In this document: in pieces, positions 56,380 to 64,000 of the stretch
Position numbering within the stretch: position 1 is the first letter of the stretch
Layout of the letters: each line of letters starts with the position of its first letter
NCBI RefSeq assembly: GCF_041431415.1
Contig: NZ_CP107845.1
Span: forward strand, 5,394,001-5,458,000
Source: Streptomyces sp. NBC_00513
Lineage (GTDB): Bacteria; Actinomycetota; Actinomycetes; Streptomycetales; Streptomycetaceae
Direction of reading: 5' to 3'
Length of the DNA: 64,000 bases
Translations under genes and position numbers: made by a program
Notes under the pieces: generated by a model
The model's database searches: none
Seen by the model: the letters and a program-made list of their open reading frames with translations, nothing else
What the model was told of the DNA's origin: nothing

Positions 56380-56413
56380 GTACGTCGCACACGCGGCACG
56401 TCACACGGTTCAC

Positions 56414-56446
56414 CGAGAGCGCCGGGGCCCCGCCCCGGCGCTCTCG
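56414..56446 (+). terminator. First terminator after accB-accE
   Basis: A 15-bp perfect stem (56414-56428, 56432-56446) with a CCC loop, 34 bases after accE. Confidence 0.85.
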
Positions 56447-56512
56447 CGTACCCCGGGACGCACCGCGGAGAGCTCGCGTACGGCTCCTGTACGACCCGCG
56501 GGCGACGGAGAC

Positions 56513-56561
56513 GCGGAAAAGGCCCCTCACGCTCCGACGGAGCGTGAGGGGCCTTTTCCGC
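56513..56561. terminator. Bidirectional terminator between accE and the cvn operon
   Basis: A 23-bp perfect stem (56513-56535, 56539-56561) whose outer arms are AAAA/TTTT-rich, so it works as an intrinsic terminator on both strands; it ends 17 bases before the cvnD stop. Confidence 0.92.
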
Positions 56562-56577
56562 GCGTTCCGCGGAACCG

Positions 56578-57159
56578 CTAGCGCAGGCGCGCCATCAGCG
56601 CGTGCTCGACGAGCGTGATGAGCGCGCTCTTGGCGTCCGCGCGGTGGCGGGCGTCGGTGGTGATGATCGGGGCGTCCGGGCCGATCTGCAGGGCCTCGCG
56701 GACTTCCTCCGGCGTGTAGGGCTGGTGTCCGTCGAAGCCGTTCAGGGCGATGACGAACGGCAGGCCGCTGTTCTCGAAGTAGTCGACGGCGGGGAAACAG
56801 TCCGCGAGCCGCCGGGTGTCCACGAGCACCACGGCGCCGATCGCGCCGCGTACCAGGTCGTCCCACATGAACCAGAAGCGGTCCTGACCCGGCGTACCGA
56901 AGAGGTACAGGATCAGGTCCTGGTCCAGGGTGATGCGGCCGAAGTCCATGGCGACCGTCGTCGTCGTCTTGTCACCGGTGTGGGTGAGGTCGTCGATTCC
57001 GGCGGAGGCGCTGGTCATGACGGCCTCGGTGCGCAGCGGGTTGATCTCGGAGACCGCGCCGACGAACGTGGTCTTGCCCACGCCGAAGCCGCCCGCCACC
57101 ACGATCTTCGCGGAGGTGGTGGAGCGAGCCGCTCCGCCGTTAGAGCTTGCGAAGTCCAC
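56578..57159 (-). CDS. cvnD: CvnD, small Ras-like GTPase of conservon (first copy)
   Basis: A 193-residue GTPase of the ATP/GTP-binding conservon family. The P-loop is in VAGGFGVGKTTFVGAVSEI, the G3 region in LYLFGTPGQDRFWFMWDDL and a non-canonical G4 in FVIALNGFDGHQPY (Asn-Gly-Phe-Asp instead of NKxD). It acts at the membrane with the CvnA-C proteins as a signalling complex. It is the last gene of this cvnABCD operon; its GTG start lies 20 bases inside cvnC. By position it matches cvnD2 of S. coelicolor. It is almost identical to the copy at 61717. Confidence 0.93.
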   Translation of the reverse strand: MDFASSNGGAARSTTSAKIVVAGGFGVGKTTFVGAVSEINPLRTEAVMTSASAGIDDLTHTGDKTTTTVAMDFGRITLDQDLILYLFGTPGQDRFWFMWDDLVRGAIGAVVLVDTRRLADCFPAVDYFENSGLPFVIALNGFDGHQPYTPEEVREALQIGPDAPIITTDARHRADAKSALITLVEHALMARLR

Positions 57160-57700
57160 TGAGCACCCTTTCGAGCAGTGTCACGTCTGGCTGGCCGCCG
57201 GCAGACTCGTCGCCGCCGGGCTGGTGAATGGCGACAAGGCCCGCCTCCGCCAGGTCGGCGACGAGGATGCGGGCGACACCAAGAGGAATGGAGAGGAGTG
57301 CCGAGATCTCCGCGACGGATTTGATCTCCTGGCACAGACGGCAGATGCGCTGATGCTCGGGCAACTGCCCTTGCAGCCGCGCGGGATCGGCCGTGGTGCT
57401 GACCAGCGCCTCGATGGCGAGCTGGTAGCGCGGCCGGGTACGGCCGCCGGTCATGGCGTACGGACGCACCAGCGGGTTGTGTGCCTTCGGGGCCTGCGGC
57501 TGCGAGGAGCGCGAGGGCCGCTGCGAAGGCCGGTAAGGCTGCTGGGGCTGCTGGGGCTGGCCGTACGAAGGCTGCTGCTGGTACGGGTTGTGCTCCGGCG
57601 CGGGCCGGCTGGGAGTGGAGGGGAAGTTGAAGCGGTTCTGGTCGTGCCCACCCTGCGGCTGCTGCGCGCCGCCATAAGGATGTCCTCCGGGTGTTGTCAC
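57140..57700 (-). CDS. cvnC: CvnC, DUF742 protein of conservon (first copy)
   Basis: A 186-residue DUF742 protein. A disordered Pro/Gln-rich N-terminal third (QQPSYGQPQQPQQPYRPSQR) precedes the conserved core: VRPYAMTGGRTRPRYQLAIE, LPEHQRICRLCQEIKSVAEI, SALLSIPLGVARILVADLAE and TLLERVLSGLRKL, a winged-helix-like fold. GTG 57700 follows GGAGG closely. It links the sensor complex to the CvnD GTPase, whose start it overlaps. Confidence 0.92.
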   Translation of the reverse strand: MTTPGGHPYGGAQQPQGGHDQNRFNFPSTPSRPAPEHNPYQQQPSYGQPQQPQQPYRPSQRPSRSSQPQAPKAHNPLVRPYAMTGGRTRPRYQLAIEALVSTTADPARLQGQLPEHQRICRLCQEIKSVAEISALLSIPLGVARILVADLAEAGLVAIHQPGGDESAGGQPDVTLLERVLSGLRKL

Positions 57701-57793
57701 GTTTCCTCCTCCGACTCCAAGAACGCAGTACTCCCTGTGGAACCGCGCCACCGCACCCTATGGTGCGATGACGCGAAACGCACTGCCTGTCTG

Positions 57794-58207
57794 CTAGTTG
57801 AGCAGACTTCCCTGCAGCTCCGCACGCAGGTCCGGGGTGAGGACACTGCCTGCTCGATCCACAAGAAGGGCCATTTCGTAGCCCACCAGGCCGATGTCGC
57901 ACTCGGGGTGCGCGAGCACCGCGAGCGAGGATCCGTCGGACACGGACATGAGGAAAAGGAATCCCCGGTCCATCTCGACGACCGTCTGGTTGACCGCGCC
58001 ACCCTCGAAGATGCGGGAGGCTCCGGCGGTCAGCGACGTCAGACCGGAGGCCACGGCCGCCAGCTGATCGGCGCGGTCGCGCGGGAATCCGTCGGACATC
58101 GCCAGAAGGAGTCCGTCGGCGGAGACCACCACCGTGTGGGACACCCCGGGGGTGTTGTCCACGAAGTTGGTGATCAACCAGTTCAGGTTCTGTGCCGCCT
58201 GGCTCAT
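57794..58207 (-). CDS. cvnB: CvnB, roadblock/LC7 protein of conservon (first copy)
   Basis: A 137-residue roadblock/LC7-fold protein (MSQAAQNLNWLITNFVDNTP, ADQLAAVASGLTSLTAGASR, AVNQTVVEMDRGFLFLMSVS). Roadblock proteins usually regulate Ras-like GTPases, here CvnD. It starts 10 bases after cvnA. It differs from the copy at 62826 by only two residues in my comparison. Confidence 0.94.
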   Translation of the reverse strand: MSQAAQNLNWLITNFVDNTPGVSHTVVVSADGLLLAMSDGFPRDRADQLAAVASGLTSLTAGASRIFEGGAVNQTVVEMDRGFLFLMSVSDGSSLAVLAHPECDIGLVGYEMALLVDRAGSVLTPDLRAELQGSLLN

Positions 58208-58217
58208 CGGGCTCACA

Positions 58218-61200
58218 CTAACGCTCCTGGTCATAGCTGTTACTTGACTGCTCGGAACCCGCGCTGCGTCCCTGTTGGACACCGCGTCGCAGGTTGCTCA
58301 ACCTGCCACGGACGTCCTCCGGTGCGCGGGAGACCTGGGGGCCGCCCTGCGGGGTCGTCTCCGCAGCACCCTCGACCAGGTTGGCCTTGGGCACCCGCCG
58401 AGGGAGACCGGACGGGGTGACCCCGCCCGCCTTCGGCTCACGAAGCTTGGCGGCCTGCTGCCAACGCTCGTCGTTGTTCGAGCGCCAGGCCTCAGGGCCT
58501 TCCTCGTCCGCCTTCGGGGCGGCGGCGGGCTGCTGACGCTGCGGCCGCTGCTCGAAGAGGGATCCGGTGGACTCCGCTTCCTGCTGTGCCGGCTGCCACT
58601 GCTGCTGGCTGCCGCGGCGCGGCAGGCCCGCTCCGGTCATCTTGTGACCGGTGTCGGCGGCGGCGCCCGGACGGTCGAAGCCTACGCGTTCCGGGGCCGG
58701 TTCGGGAGCGGGCGTGGATTCCGATTCGGTCCCGTAGTCCTGCTGGTAGCCACCCGAGTACGTGTTCTGCTCGGGCCACTCCGCCTGCTGGGACTGGGGT
58801 TCGAAGCCCCCGTCGTACGACGGGGCGTCCTGCCGCTGGTCCTGGTACTCGGCTTCCGGATAGCCATATCCCTGTTGCGGATAGGCCTCGTAGGACTGCT
58901 GGGGCTGCTGGGACGGCCCGCCCTCGTACCCCGGGGCGTAGCCCGGCTCGGGCTGCTGCTCGTAGCCCTGGTACGGCTGGTACCCGTGTTCAGGCTGGGG
59001 TTCCGAATAGTCCTGGGAGGACTGCTCGGCCTGATCGGGGTACTGCTGGTCCTGCGGGTAGCCCACCTGGGCGGCCAACGCCGCCCGGCGCTCCTGCTGG
59101 CCCAGCGACCGGCCCACGGGGTCGGCGCCCTGTCCGTCGGCTCCCTGGCCGCCCTGGGCGTCGTAGCGGGAGTCGTCGAAGCCGAGCTCGGCCGCCGTGC
59201 GCATCTTCGGAGCCTGCAGGGCCTGCTGCTCCGGGATGATCTGCGAGACCGTGAAGTCGTCGTCCGGTACGCCCTCGCCACCGCCACCGTGGGTGATGGC
59301 GTCGGGGAGCATGACCAGCGAGGTGGTGCCGGCCGCCTCGCCCGAGGGGCGCAGCTGGACGCGGATGCTGTGGCGGTCCGCCAGCCGGCCGACCACGAAC
59401 AGACCCATGCGCTGCGAGATCGCGGCGTCCACGGTCGGCGGGTTGGCCAGCTTGTGGTTGATGTCCGCGAAGTCCTCGGCGGTGAGGCCGATGCCCTTGT
59501 CGTGGATCTCGATCATGACGCGGCCGTCGGGCAGACGGGTGGCGTTGACACGGACCTTGGTCTGCGGGGAGGAGAACGTGGTGGCGTTCTCCAGCAGCTC
59601 GGCGAGCAGGTGCACGAGGTCGGTCACGGCCTGGCCGTGGATCTCGGCCTCCGAGACGCCCGACAGCTCGACGCGCTCGTACTGCTCCACCTCGGAGGAG
59701 GCGGCGCGCAGCACGTCGACCAGCGGGACCGGCTGGTCCCAGCGGCGGCCCGGCTCCTCACCCGCGAGGATGAGGAGGTTCTCGCCGTTGCGGCGCATGC
59801 GGGTGGCCAGGTGGTCCAGGCGGAAGAGGTTCTCCAGCTGGTCCGGGTCGGCCTCGTTGTTCTCCAGGTCGGTGATGAGGGTCAACTGGCCCTCGATCAG
59901 CGACTGGTTGCGCATGGAGAGGTTCGTGAAGATCGCGTTGACGTTCCCTCGCAGGAGCGCCTGCTCCGCGGCGAGCCGGACCGCTTCCCGGTGGACCTGG
60001 TCGAAGGCGCGGGCGACCTCGCCGATCTCGTCCTGGGAGTCGATCGGGATCGGCAGCACCCGGGTGTCGACCTTGCCCGGATCGGTGCGCGACAGCTGGT
60101 CGACGAGCATCGGCAGGCGCTGCTCGGCGATGTCGAAGGCGGCGGTGCGCAGGTGGCGCATGGCGCGGCCCATCTGGCGGGCCATCATGCCGGCCAGGAT
60201 GAAGGCGGCGAGCAGGGCCACGACCACGATGGCGCCGGTCAGGATGGCGTCGTTGCGGGACTCGTCGGAGACCGCGACCGCGTCCTGCACGGCCTTGCCG
60301 AGGAGTTCCTTCTCGATCTCGGCGTAGCCGTCGAACTTGGCGGTGGCGGCGGCCTGCCAGGCCTGGGCCGTGGTGCCGTTCTGGGCGAGACGGGTGTTCT
60401 TCTCGCCCGAGGCTATCGCCTCGGTCATGCCGGTGAGCACGGAGCCGTTGACCACGGGCGGGGTCTTGAAGGTGGTGCCCGCCTGCTCGGCGGCCTGCTT
60501 GGCCGCGGCGAGCTTCTGCGCGCCCTCCTGGGACTTCTGACCCATGACGTCGCGCAGGCGGTTGGTGTCCGCGTCGGTGCCGGCCGCGACGTACTCGCCG
60601 ATGGCGATCTCTTCGAGGTAGGCGTACGAGGAGAAGGCGACGAGCTGGGACTTGCGGATGTCCTCGCTCTCGCTCGGCCGGACCAGCAGGTGGGTGCCGA
60701 CGGAGCGCTGGAGCGAGTTCGCCGCCTTGGCCAGCTCGATCGCGTAGACCATGCGGCCGTAGCTGGTCACGTTGCCGGTGCCCAGGCCGAGCTCGTTGGA
60801 GAACTGCATCAGGTAGTGCTGGACCAGCACGTACCCCTCTTCGGTGGGGATGGGGCCCAGCGCGTTGGGGAGGTTCTTCTTCGCCGACTCGGGCGCCGCG
60901 AGGTAGGCCGTCTTGCGGACCTGCTCCAGCTTCGGCTCCTCCTGACGGAAGAGCTCCAGGCGCCGTTCCAGGCCCTGGTTCCCCGGGAGGTCCTTCGCCG
61001 CGTCCGCGAACTTGGCCTTCGCCGCGTCCGTGGCCGCGTACGCCTTCGTGACGATCTCGCTGCCGCGGTCGCCGCGCAGCAGCGGCTGGGCGGTCAGGTC
61101 ACGCTCGTCGAGGAGCGCCTGGCCGTATTCGGAGGCCGCCTGGACGATGCGGGCGGTCTTCTCCGCGTCCTTGGCCTCGTTCCAGCTGTCGACGGAACCC

Positions 61201-61424
61201 TTCACCTGGAAGCCGCCCATGACCAGTCCGACGAGGACGGGTACGAGGAGGATGGCGTTCAGACGGGTCGGCACACGCCAGTTGCGGGGCGAGAACCTGC
61301 TGGTGCTGCCGCTGCTCGCGGGTGGGTCAACGGGCACGTCGACGGGCGACGCGGCCGCTCGCGGCGGCGGGGTGAAGTTGCCGCGCGCGGGTTCATCCGC
61401 GGGGCTCGAGTTGCTTCGCCTCAC
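58218..61424 (-). CDS. cvnA: CvnA, nitrate/nitrite-sensor-like histidine kinase of conservon (first copy)
   Basis: A 1,068-residue membrane sensor. After a short cytoplasmic start comes a first membrane helix (LNAILLVPVLVGLVMGG, about residue 60), then a helical extracytoplasmic NIT-like domain to about residue 390. A second helix (ILTGAIVVVALLAAFILAGM), a HAMP-like segment and the kinase core follow, with a His in FRLDHLATRMRRNGENLLIL, N-box LLAELLENATTFSSPQTKV, G1 DKGIGL and G2 RMGLFVVGRLADRHSIRVQL. The last 330 residues are Gln/Pro/Tyr-rich and disordered. GTG start. It is the first gene of the operon and forms a complex with the CvnB-D products. Confidence 0.94.
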   Translation of the reverse strand: MRRSNSSPADEPARGNFTPPPRAAASPVDVPVDPPASSGSTSRFSPRNWRVPTRLNAILLVPVLVGLVMGGFQVKGSVDSWNEAKDAEKTARIVQAASEYGQALLDERDLTAQPLLRGDRGSEIVTKAYAATDAAKAKFADAAKDLPGNQGLERRLELFRQEEPKLEQVRKTAYLAAPESAKKNLPNALGPIPTEEGYVLVQHYLMQFSNELGLGTGNVTSYGRMVYAIELAKAANSLQRSVGTHLLVRPSESEDIRKSQLVAFSSYAYLEEIAIGEYVAAGTDADTNRLRDVMGQKSQEGAQKLAAAKQAAEQAGTTFKTPPVVNGSVLTGMTEAIASGEKNTRLAQNGTTAQAWQAAATAKFDGYAEIEKELLGKAVQDAVAVSDESRNDAILTGAIVVVALLAAFILAGMMARQMGRAMRHLRTAAFDIAEQRLPMLVDQLSRTDPGKVDTRVLPIPIDSQDEIGEVARAFDQVHREAVRLAAEQALLRGNVNAIFTNLSMRNQSLIEGQLTLITDLENNEADPDQLENLFRLDHLATRMRRNGENLLILAGEEPGRRWDQPVPLVDVLRAASSEVEQYERVELSGVSEAEIHGQAVTDLVHLLAELLENATTFSSPQTKVRVNATRLPDGRVMIEIHDKGIGLTAEDFADINHKLANPPTVDAAISQRMGLFVVGRLADRHSIRVQLRPSGEAAGTTSLVMLPDAITHGGGGEGVPDDDFTVSQIIPEQQALQAPKMRTAAELGFDDSRYDAQGGQGADGQGADPVGRSLGQQERRAALAAQVGYPQDQQYPDQAEQSSQDYSEPQPEHGYQPYQGYEQQPEPGYAPGYEGGPSQQPQQSYEAYPQQGYGYPEAEYQDQRQDAPSYDGGFEPQSQQAEWPEQNTYSGGYQQDYGTESESTPAPEPAPERVGFDRPGAAADTGHKMTGAGLPRRGSQQQWQPAQQEAESTGSLFEQRPQRQQPAAAPKADEEGPEAWRSNNDERWQQAAKLREPKAGGVTPSGLPRRVPKANLVEGAAETTPQGGPQVSRAPEDVRGRLSNLRRGVQQGRSAGSEQSSNSYDQER

Positions 61425-61660
61425 TCGACCAACAACCTCTCGGCGGTGCTACTAGCTAGTTCGTTGAATTCCAGCACGGTTAACGGCCGTGTTCCAAACA
61501 GTTGAAATCGGCCATTCCCAGAGCCTTATGCCCCACATAAATCGGACATAAAGAGCGAGGGGCTGCAAATGCGGGGCCAGTTGTGAGCACAGCGGCACCG
61601 GGCGACCGCACCCTGTGCCCGGCCGGCCTCAATTCTCTGTCGAAACGTTATGAACGAGAA

Positions 61661-61692
61661 GGGCGGGCCGTGTCGTATGACACAACCCGCCC
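61661..61692 (-). terminator. Terminator of the upstream (second) cvn operon
   Basis: GGGCGGG/CCCGCCC (61661-61667, 61686-61692) encloses GTGTC/GACAC and lies 25 bases beyond the cvnD stop on the minus strand. The rest of the 292-base gap (61425-61716) is relatively AT-rich and probably holds the promoter of the first cvn operon; I see no gene in it. Confidence 0.75.
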
Positions 61693-61716
61693 TCACACGC
61701 GGCCATGATTTCCGTG

Positions 61717-62301
61717 CTACTTGAGCCGCGCCATCAGCGCGTGCTCGACGAGCGTGATGAGCGCGCTCTTGGCGTCCGCGCGGTGGCGGGCGTCGGTGGT
61801 GATGATCGGCGCGTCCGGGCCGATCTGCAGCGCCTCGCGGACCTCCTCCGGGGTGTACGGCTGGTGCCCCTCGAAGCCGTTGAGCGCCACGACGAACGGC
61901 AGGCCGCTGTTCTCGAAGTAGTCGACGGCGGGGAAACAGTCCGCGAGCCGGCGGGTGTCGACCAGGACGATCGCGCCGATGGCGCCCCGTACGAGGTCGT
62001 CCCACATGAACCAGAAGCGGTCCTGACCCGGCGTACCGAAGAGGTACAGGATCAGGTCCTGGTCCAGGGTGATGCGGCCGAAGTCCATGGCGACCGTGGT
62101 GGTCGTCTTGTCCCCGGTGTGGGTCAGGTCGTCGATGCCCGCGCTCGCGGACGTCATGACGGCCTCGGTGCGCAGCGGGTTGATCTCGGAGACCGCGCCG
62201 ACGAACGTGGTCTTGCCCACGCCGAAGCCGCCGGCCACCACGATCTTCGCGGAGGTGGTGGAGCGAGGAGCCGCTCCACCGTCAGAGCTTGCGAAGTCCA
62301 C
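61717..62301 (-). CDS. cvnD: CvnD, small GTPase of conservon (second copy)
   Basis: A 194-residue GTPase nearly identical to the first copy, with the same P-loop (GGFGVGKTTF), G3 (FGTPGQDRFW) and atypical G4 (FVVALNGFEGH). It ends in lysine rather than arginine. It overlaps cvnC by 20 bases, like its paralogue. By position it corresponds to cvnD1 of S. coelicolor. Confidence 0.93.
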   Translation of the reverse strand: MDFASSDGGAAPRSTTSAKIVVAGGFGVGKTTFVGAVSEINPLRTEAVMTSASAGIDDLTHTGDKTTTTVAMDFGRITLDQDLILYLFGTPGQDRFWFMWDDLVRGAIGAIVLVDTRRLADCFPAVDYFENSGLPFVVALNGFEGHQPYTPEEVREALQIGPDAPIITTDARHRADAKSALITLVEHALMARLK

Positions 62302-62674
62302 TGAGAACCCTCTCGAGCAGTGTTACATCCGGCGTTCCGCCGGCCTCTCCATTGCCCGGCTGGTGGATGGCCACCATTCCGGCCTCCGCCAGGTCGGCGA
62401 CGAGGATCCGGGCGACACCGAGCGGCATCGACAGAAGTGCGGAGACCTCCGCGACCGACTTCACCTCACGGCACAGCGTGCAGATGCGCTGGTGCTCCGG
62501 CAGCAGGCCGGAAAGGTGCATCGGATCGGCCGTGGTGCTGACCAGCGCCTCGATGGCGAGCTGGTAGCGCGGCCGGGTCCGGCCACCGGTCATCGCGTAC
62601 GGACGTACCAGCGGCTGGTCGCCTTCCGAGTACGAATCTCCGTACGCATCGGGGTAGGCGGGGGGCGGGGTCAT
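62282..62674 (-). CDS. cvnC: CvnC, DUF742 protein of conservon (second copy)
   Basis: A 130-residue DUF742 protein with the same conserved core as the first copy (GGRTRPRYQLAIEALVSTTA, LLSMPLGVARILVADLAEAG) but with a much shorter N-terminal region (MTPPPAYPDAYGDSYSEGDQ). GGAGG lies a few bases before the ATG. A 151-base gap with two hairpins separates it from cvnB. Confidence 0.92.
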   Translation of the reverse strand: MTPPPAYPDAYGDSYSEGDQPLVRPYAMTGGRTRPRYQLAIEALVSTTADPMHLSGLLPEHQRICTLCREVKSVAEVSALLSMPLGVARILVADLAEAGMVAIHQPGNGEAGGTPDVTLLERVLSGLRKL

Positions 62675-62767
62675 TGATCCTCCGGGCTGGACAGCAGTGG
62701 TCAGCGTGCCGTCTGACAGGGCGGCCGGTGGGGGGACGTGATGACGGCCTGTCGGGGGTACTGGATT

Positions 62768-62817
62768 CCGGGGCACGAGCCCCGGGCTCCCGGCCGGAAG
62801 TACCGTCCGGCCGGGAG
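62768..62817 (-). terminator. Two hairpins in the cvnB-cvnC gap of the second conservon
   Basis: A 7-bp stem (62768-62774, 62779-62785) and a 12-bp stem (62787-62798, 62806-62817) stand side by side within the operon. Neither has a T-run. They may cause partial termination or mark an mRNA-processing site. Confidence 0.5.
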
Positions 62818-62825
62818 TCTGGCAG

Positions 62826-63239
62826 TCAGATGAGCAGGCTTCCCTGCAGCTCCGCGCGCAGGTCCGGGGTGAGGACACTGCCGGCGCGGTCCACGAGGAG
62901 GGCCATCTCGTAGCCCACGAGGCCGATGTCGCACTCGGGGTGCGCGAGAACGGCCAGCGAGGATCCGTCGGACACGGACATGAGGAAAAGGAATCCCCGG
63001 TCCATCTCCACGACCGTCTGGTTGACGGCGCCACCCTCGAAGATGCGGGAGGCACCGGCGGTCAGCGACGTCAGACCGGAGGCCACGGCCGCCAGCTGAT
63101 CGGCGCGGTCACGCGGGAAACCTTCCGACATCGCCAGAAGGAGTCCGTCGGCGGAGACCACCACGGTGTGGGACACCCCAGGGGTGTTGTCCACGAAGTT
63201 GGTGATCAACCAGTTCAGGTTCTGTGCCGCCTGGCTCAT
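62826..63239 (-). CDS. cvnB: CvnB, roadblock/LC7 protein of conservon (second copy)
   Basis: A 137-residue roadblock protein that matches the first copy except for Asp-to-Glu in LLLAMSEGFPRDRAD and a final Ile instead of Asn. ATG 63239 is used. It starts 9 bases after cvnA, mirroring the other operon. Confidence 0.94.
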   Translation of the reverse strand: MSQAAQNLNWLITNFVDNTPGVSHTVVVSADGLLLAMSEGFPRDRADQLAAVASGLTSLTAGASRIFEGGAVNQTVVEMDRGFLFLMSVSDGSSLAVLAHPECDIGLVGYEMALLVDRAGSVLTPDLRAELQGSLLI

Positions 63240-63248
63240 CGAACTCAA

Positions 63249-64000
63249 CTATCGCTCCTGCTGGTAAGTGGGGTCGACGTGGTAACTGCCGGTCGCGGGG
63301 CCGGTGGTGCCGGCCTGACGCCCCTGCTGGATACCGCGGCGGAGGTTGGTGAGACGTCCCCGGACATCGTCCGGGGAACGCGATACCTGCGGGCCTGCCT
63401 GTGCTTCGGCCTGCTGCTGCGCCGTGCCGGCCACGAGGTTCGCTCGCGGTACGCGACGGGGCAGCCCCGAGGTGGTGATGCCGCCCGCGGCGGGCTGGCG
63501 CACGCGCTCGGCCTGTCGCATCAGCTCGTCGTTCGGCGACGAACGCCAGCTGACGGTCGGCATGGCGCCGGTCGCGGCGGCATCGGCCGCCGGCTCCTGG
63601 CCCCGCTGCGGCAGCTGGGGCTGCGTGCGCTGCGGAGCCGGCGCGGACGGGGCGCTCTGCTGCGGCTGCTGGGGCACGGCCGGTCCCTGGTCGGCGGGCT
63701 GCTCGCCCTCCTGACGGAACCAGTTCGACTCCAGCGTGTCGAAGATCGGGCTGCGCCCCTCACCCTGGTTCCGGGCCGGCGGCAGGGCCTCCGGCTGCGG
63801 AGCCTGCGGCAGGCTCGGGGCCTCCGGGCGCGGAGCCGCCGCCGGCGAGGGAGCGGCCGGGTAGCCGCCGCCCTGCTGCGGGGCCTGCTGCGGAGCCTGG
63901 TGCCGGCGGCTGTAGCCGCCCACCCCGGGGCCGCCGCTGCGCGGCGCCTGGAAGTCCTGGCGGTCGAACTGGCCGGTGGTCGAGGCCGGGCCGCTCAGGT
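63249..64000 (-). CDS. cvnA: CvnA, sensor kinase-like protein of conservon (C-terminal part)
   Basis: Only the C-terminal 250 residues are in the window; the frame is open to the last base. The visible part is the disordered Pro/Gln/Ala-rich tail (QAPQQAPQQGGGYPAAPSPA) with a conserved end: VSWRSSPNDELMRQAERVRQ, GGITTSGLPRRVPRANLVAG and SRSPDDVRGRLTNLRRGIQQ. The same end motifs occur in the first CvnA (TPSGLPRRVPKANLVEG, VRGRLSNLRRGVQQG). The kinase core lies beyond the window. Confidence 0.9.
   Translation of the reverse strand, partial: LSGPASTTGQFDRQDFQAPRSGGPGVGGYSRRHQAPQQAPQQGGGYPAAPSPAAAPRPEAPSLPQAPQPEALPPARNQGEGRSPIFDTLESNWFRQEGEQPADQGPAVPQQPQQSAPSAPAPQRTQPQLPQRGQEPAADAAATGAMPTVSWRSSPNDELMRQAERVRQPAAGGITTSGLPRRVPRANLVAGTAQQQAEAQAGPQVSRSPDDVRGRLTNLRRGIQQGRQAGTTGPATGSYHVDPTYQQER

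Noticed and set aside
58275..61505. Plus-strand open frame of more than 1,000 codons opposite cvnA
   Set aside because: The minus strand encodes a full sensor kinase with all motifs; the plus-strand translation is Leu/Gly/Arg low complexity.

Overview
The window is high-GC actinobacterial chromosome and almost certainly comes from a Streptomyces. The evidence is very high third-position GC, GTG and TTG starts, two tandem 'conservon' (cvn) operons, an AccB/AccE acyl-CoA carboxylase, a LAL-type LuxR regulator, a DmdR/IdeR-type iron box and many leaderless-looking promoters. From memory, the gene order (gatB ... ilvBNC-serA ... proline catabolism ... leuB-ilvE ... urease-like genes ... cimA ... 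accB-accE ... cvn) matches the core region around SCO5501-SCO5544 of S. coelicolor. No database search was possible.

Layout. 1-7 kb: the 3' part of gatB, then an iron-box-controlled divergent module (siderophore-interacting flavoprotein on one side; a penicillin-amidase-family hydrolase coupled to a DesC-like acyltransferase on the other), then a DinB protein, a GNAT and a small cupin. 7-16 kb: MMPL exporter, S41 peptidase, a small membrane protein, a complete IS5-family element with 3-bp target duplication and a -1 frameshifted transposase, then a small Arg-rich protein and a large LAL regulator. 16-23 kb: lipoprotein sugar dehydrogenase, aldo/keto reductase, 2-hydroxyacid dehydrogenase and a membrane PAS-GGDEF-EAL protein whose EAL domain is degenerate. 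22.7-28.4 kb: branched-chain amino acid and serine biosynthesis (ilvB leader/attenuator, ilvB, ilvN, ilvC, serA). 28.4-35.2 kb: MFS/TetR efflux pair with operator, then a PucR-type regulator divergent from proline dehydrogenase and pruA. 35.2-41.9 kb: nitroreductase, tyrosine phosphatase coupled to an AAC(2')-type acetyltransferase, Tat-secreted phospholipase C, a quinone-oxidoreductase-like enzyme with divergent LysR, and a 43-residue protein. 42-44.4 kb: leuB and ilvE. 44.4-50.3 kb: an NCS1 permease divergent from a urease-like ureAB-ureC, agmatine deiminase and TetR, with no urease accessory genes. 50.3-56.4 kb: cimA with a leader, a TPM-like membrane protein, YceI, accB, accE. 56.5-64 kb: two tandem cvnABCD operons on the minus strand, the second truncated by the window end.

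How genes work together. ilvBNC, leuB, ilvE and cimA form a dispersed branched-chain amino acid regulon; ilvB, and possibly cimA, have attenuator leaders. Proline is degraded by proline dehydrogenase and PruA under the divergent PucR-type regulator. The cvn operons each encode a kinase-like sensor, a roadblock protein, a DUF742 protein and a small GTPase that probably act as one membrane complex. The two least conventional modules are the iron-regulated acylase/acyltransferase/reductase set at 1.4-4.9 kb and the urease-like/agmatine deiminase/permease set at 44.5-50.3 kb.

No gene-free stretch exceeds about 300 bases. The larger gaps (6936-7202, 26538-26793, 41494-41763, 50260-50540, 61425-61716) are described individually. 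I saw no tRNA, rRNA, CRISPR array or origin.
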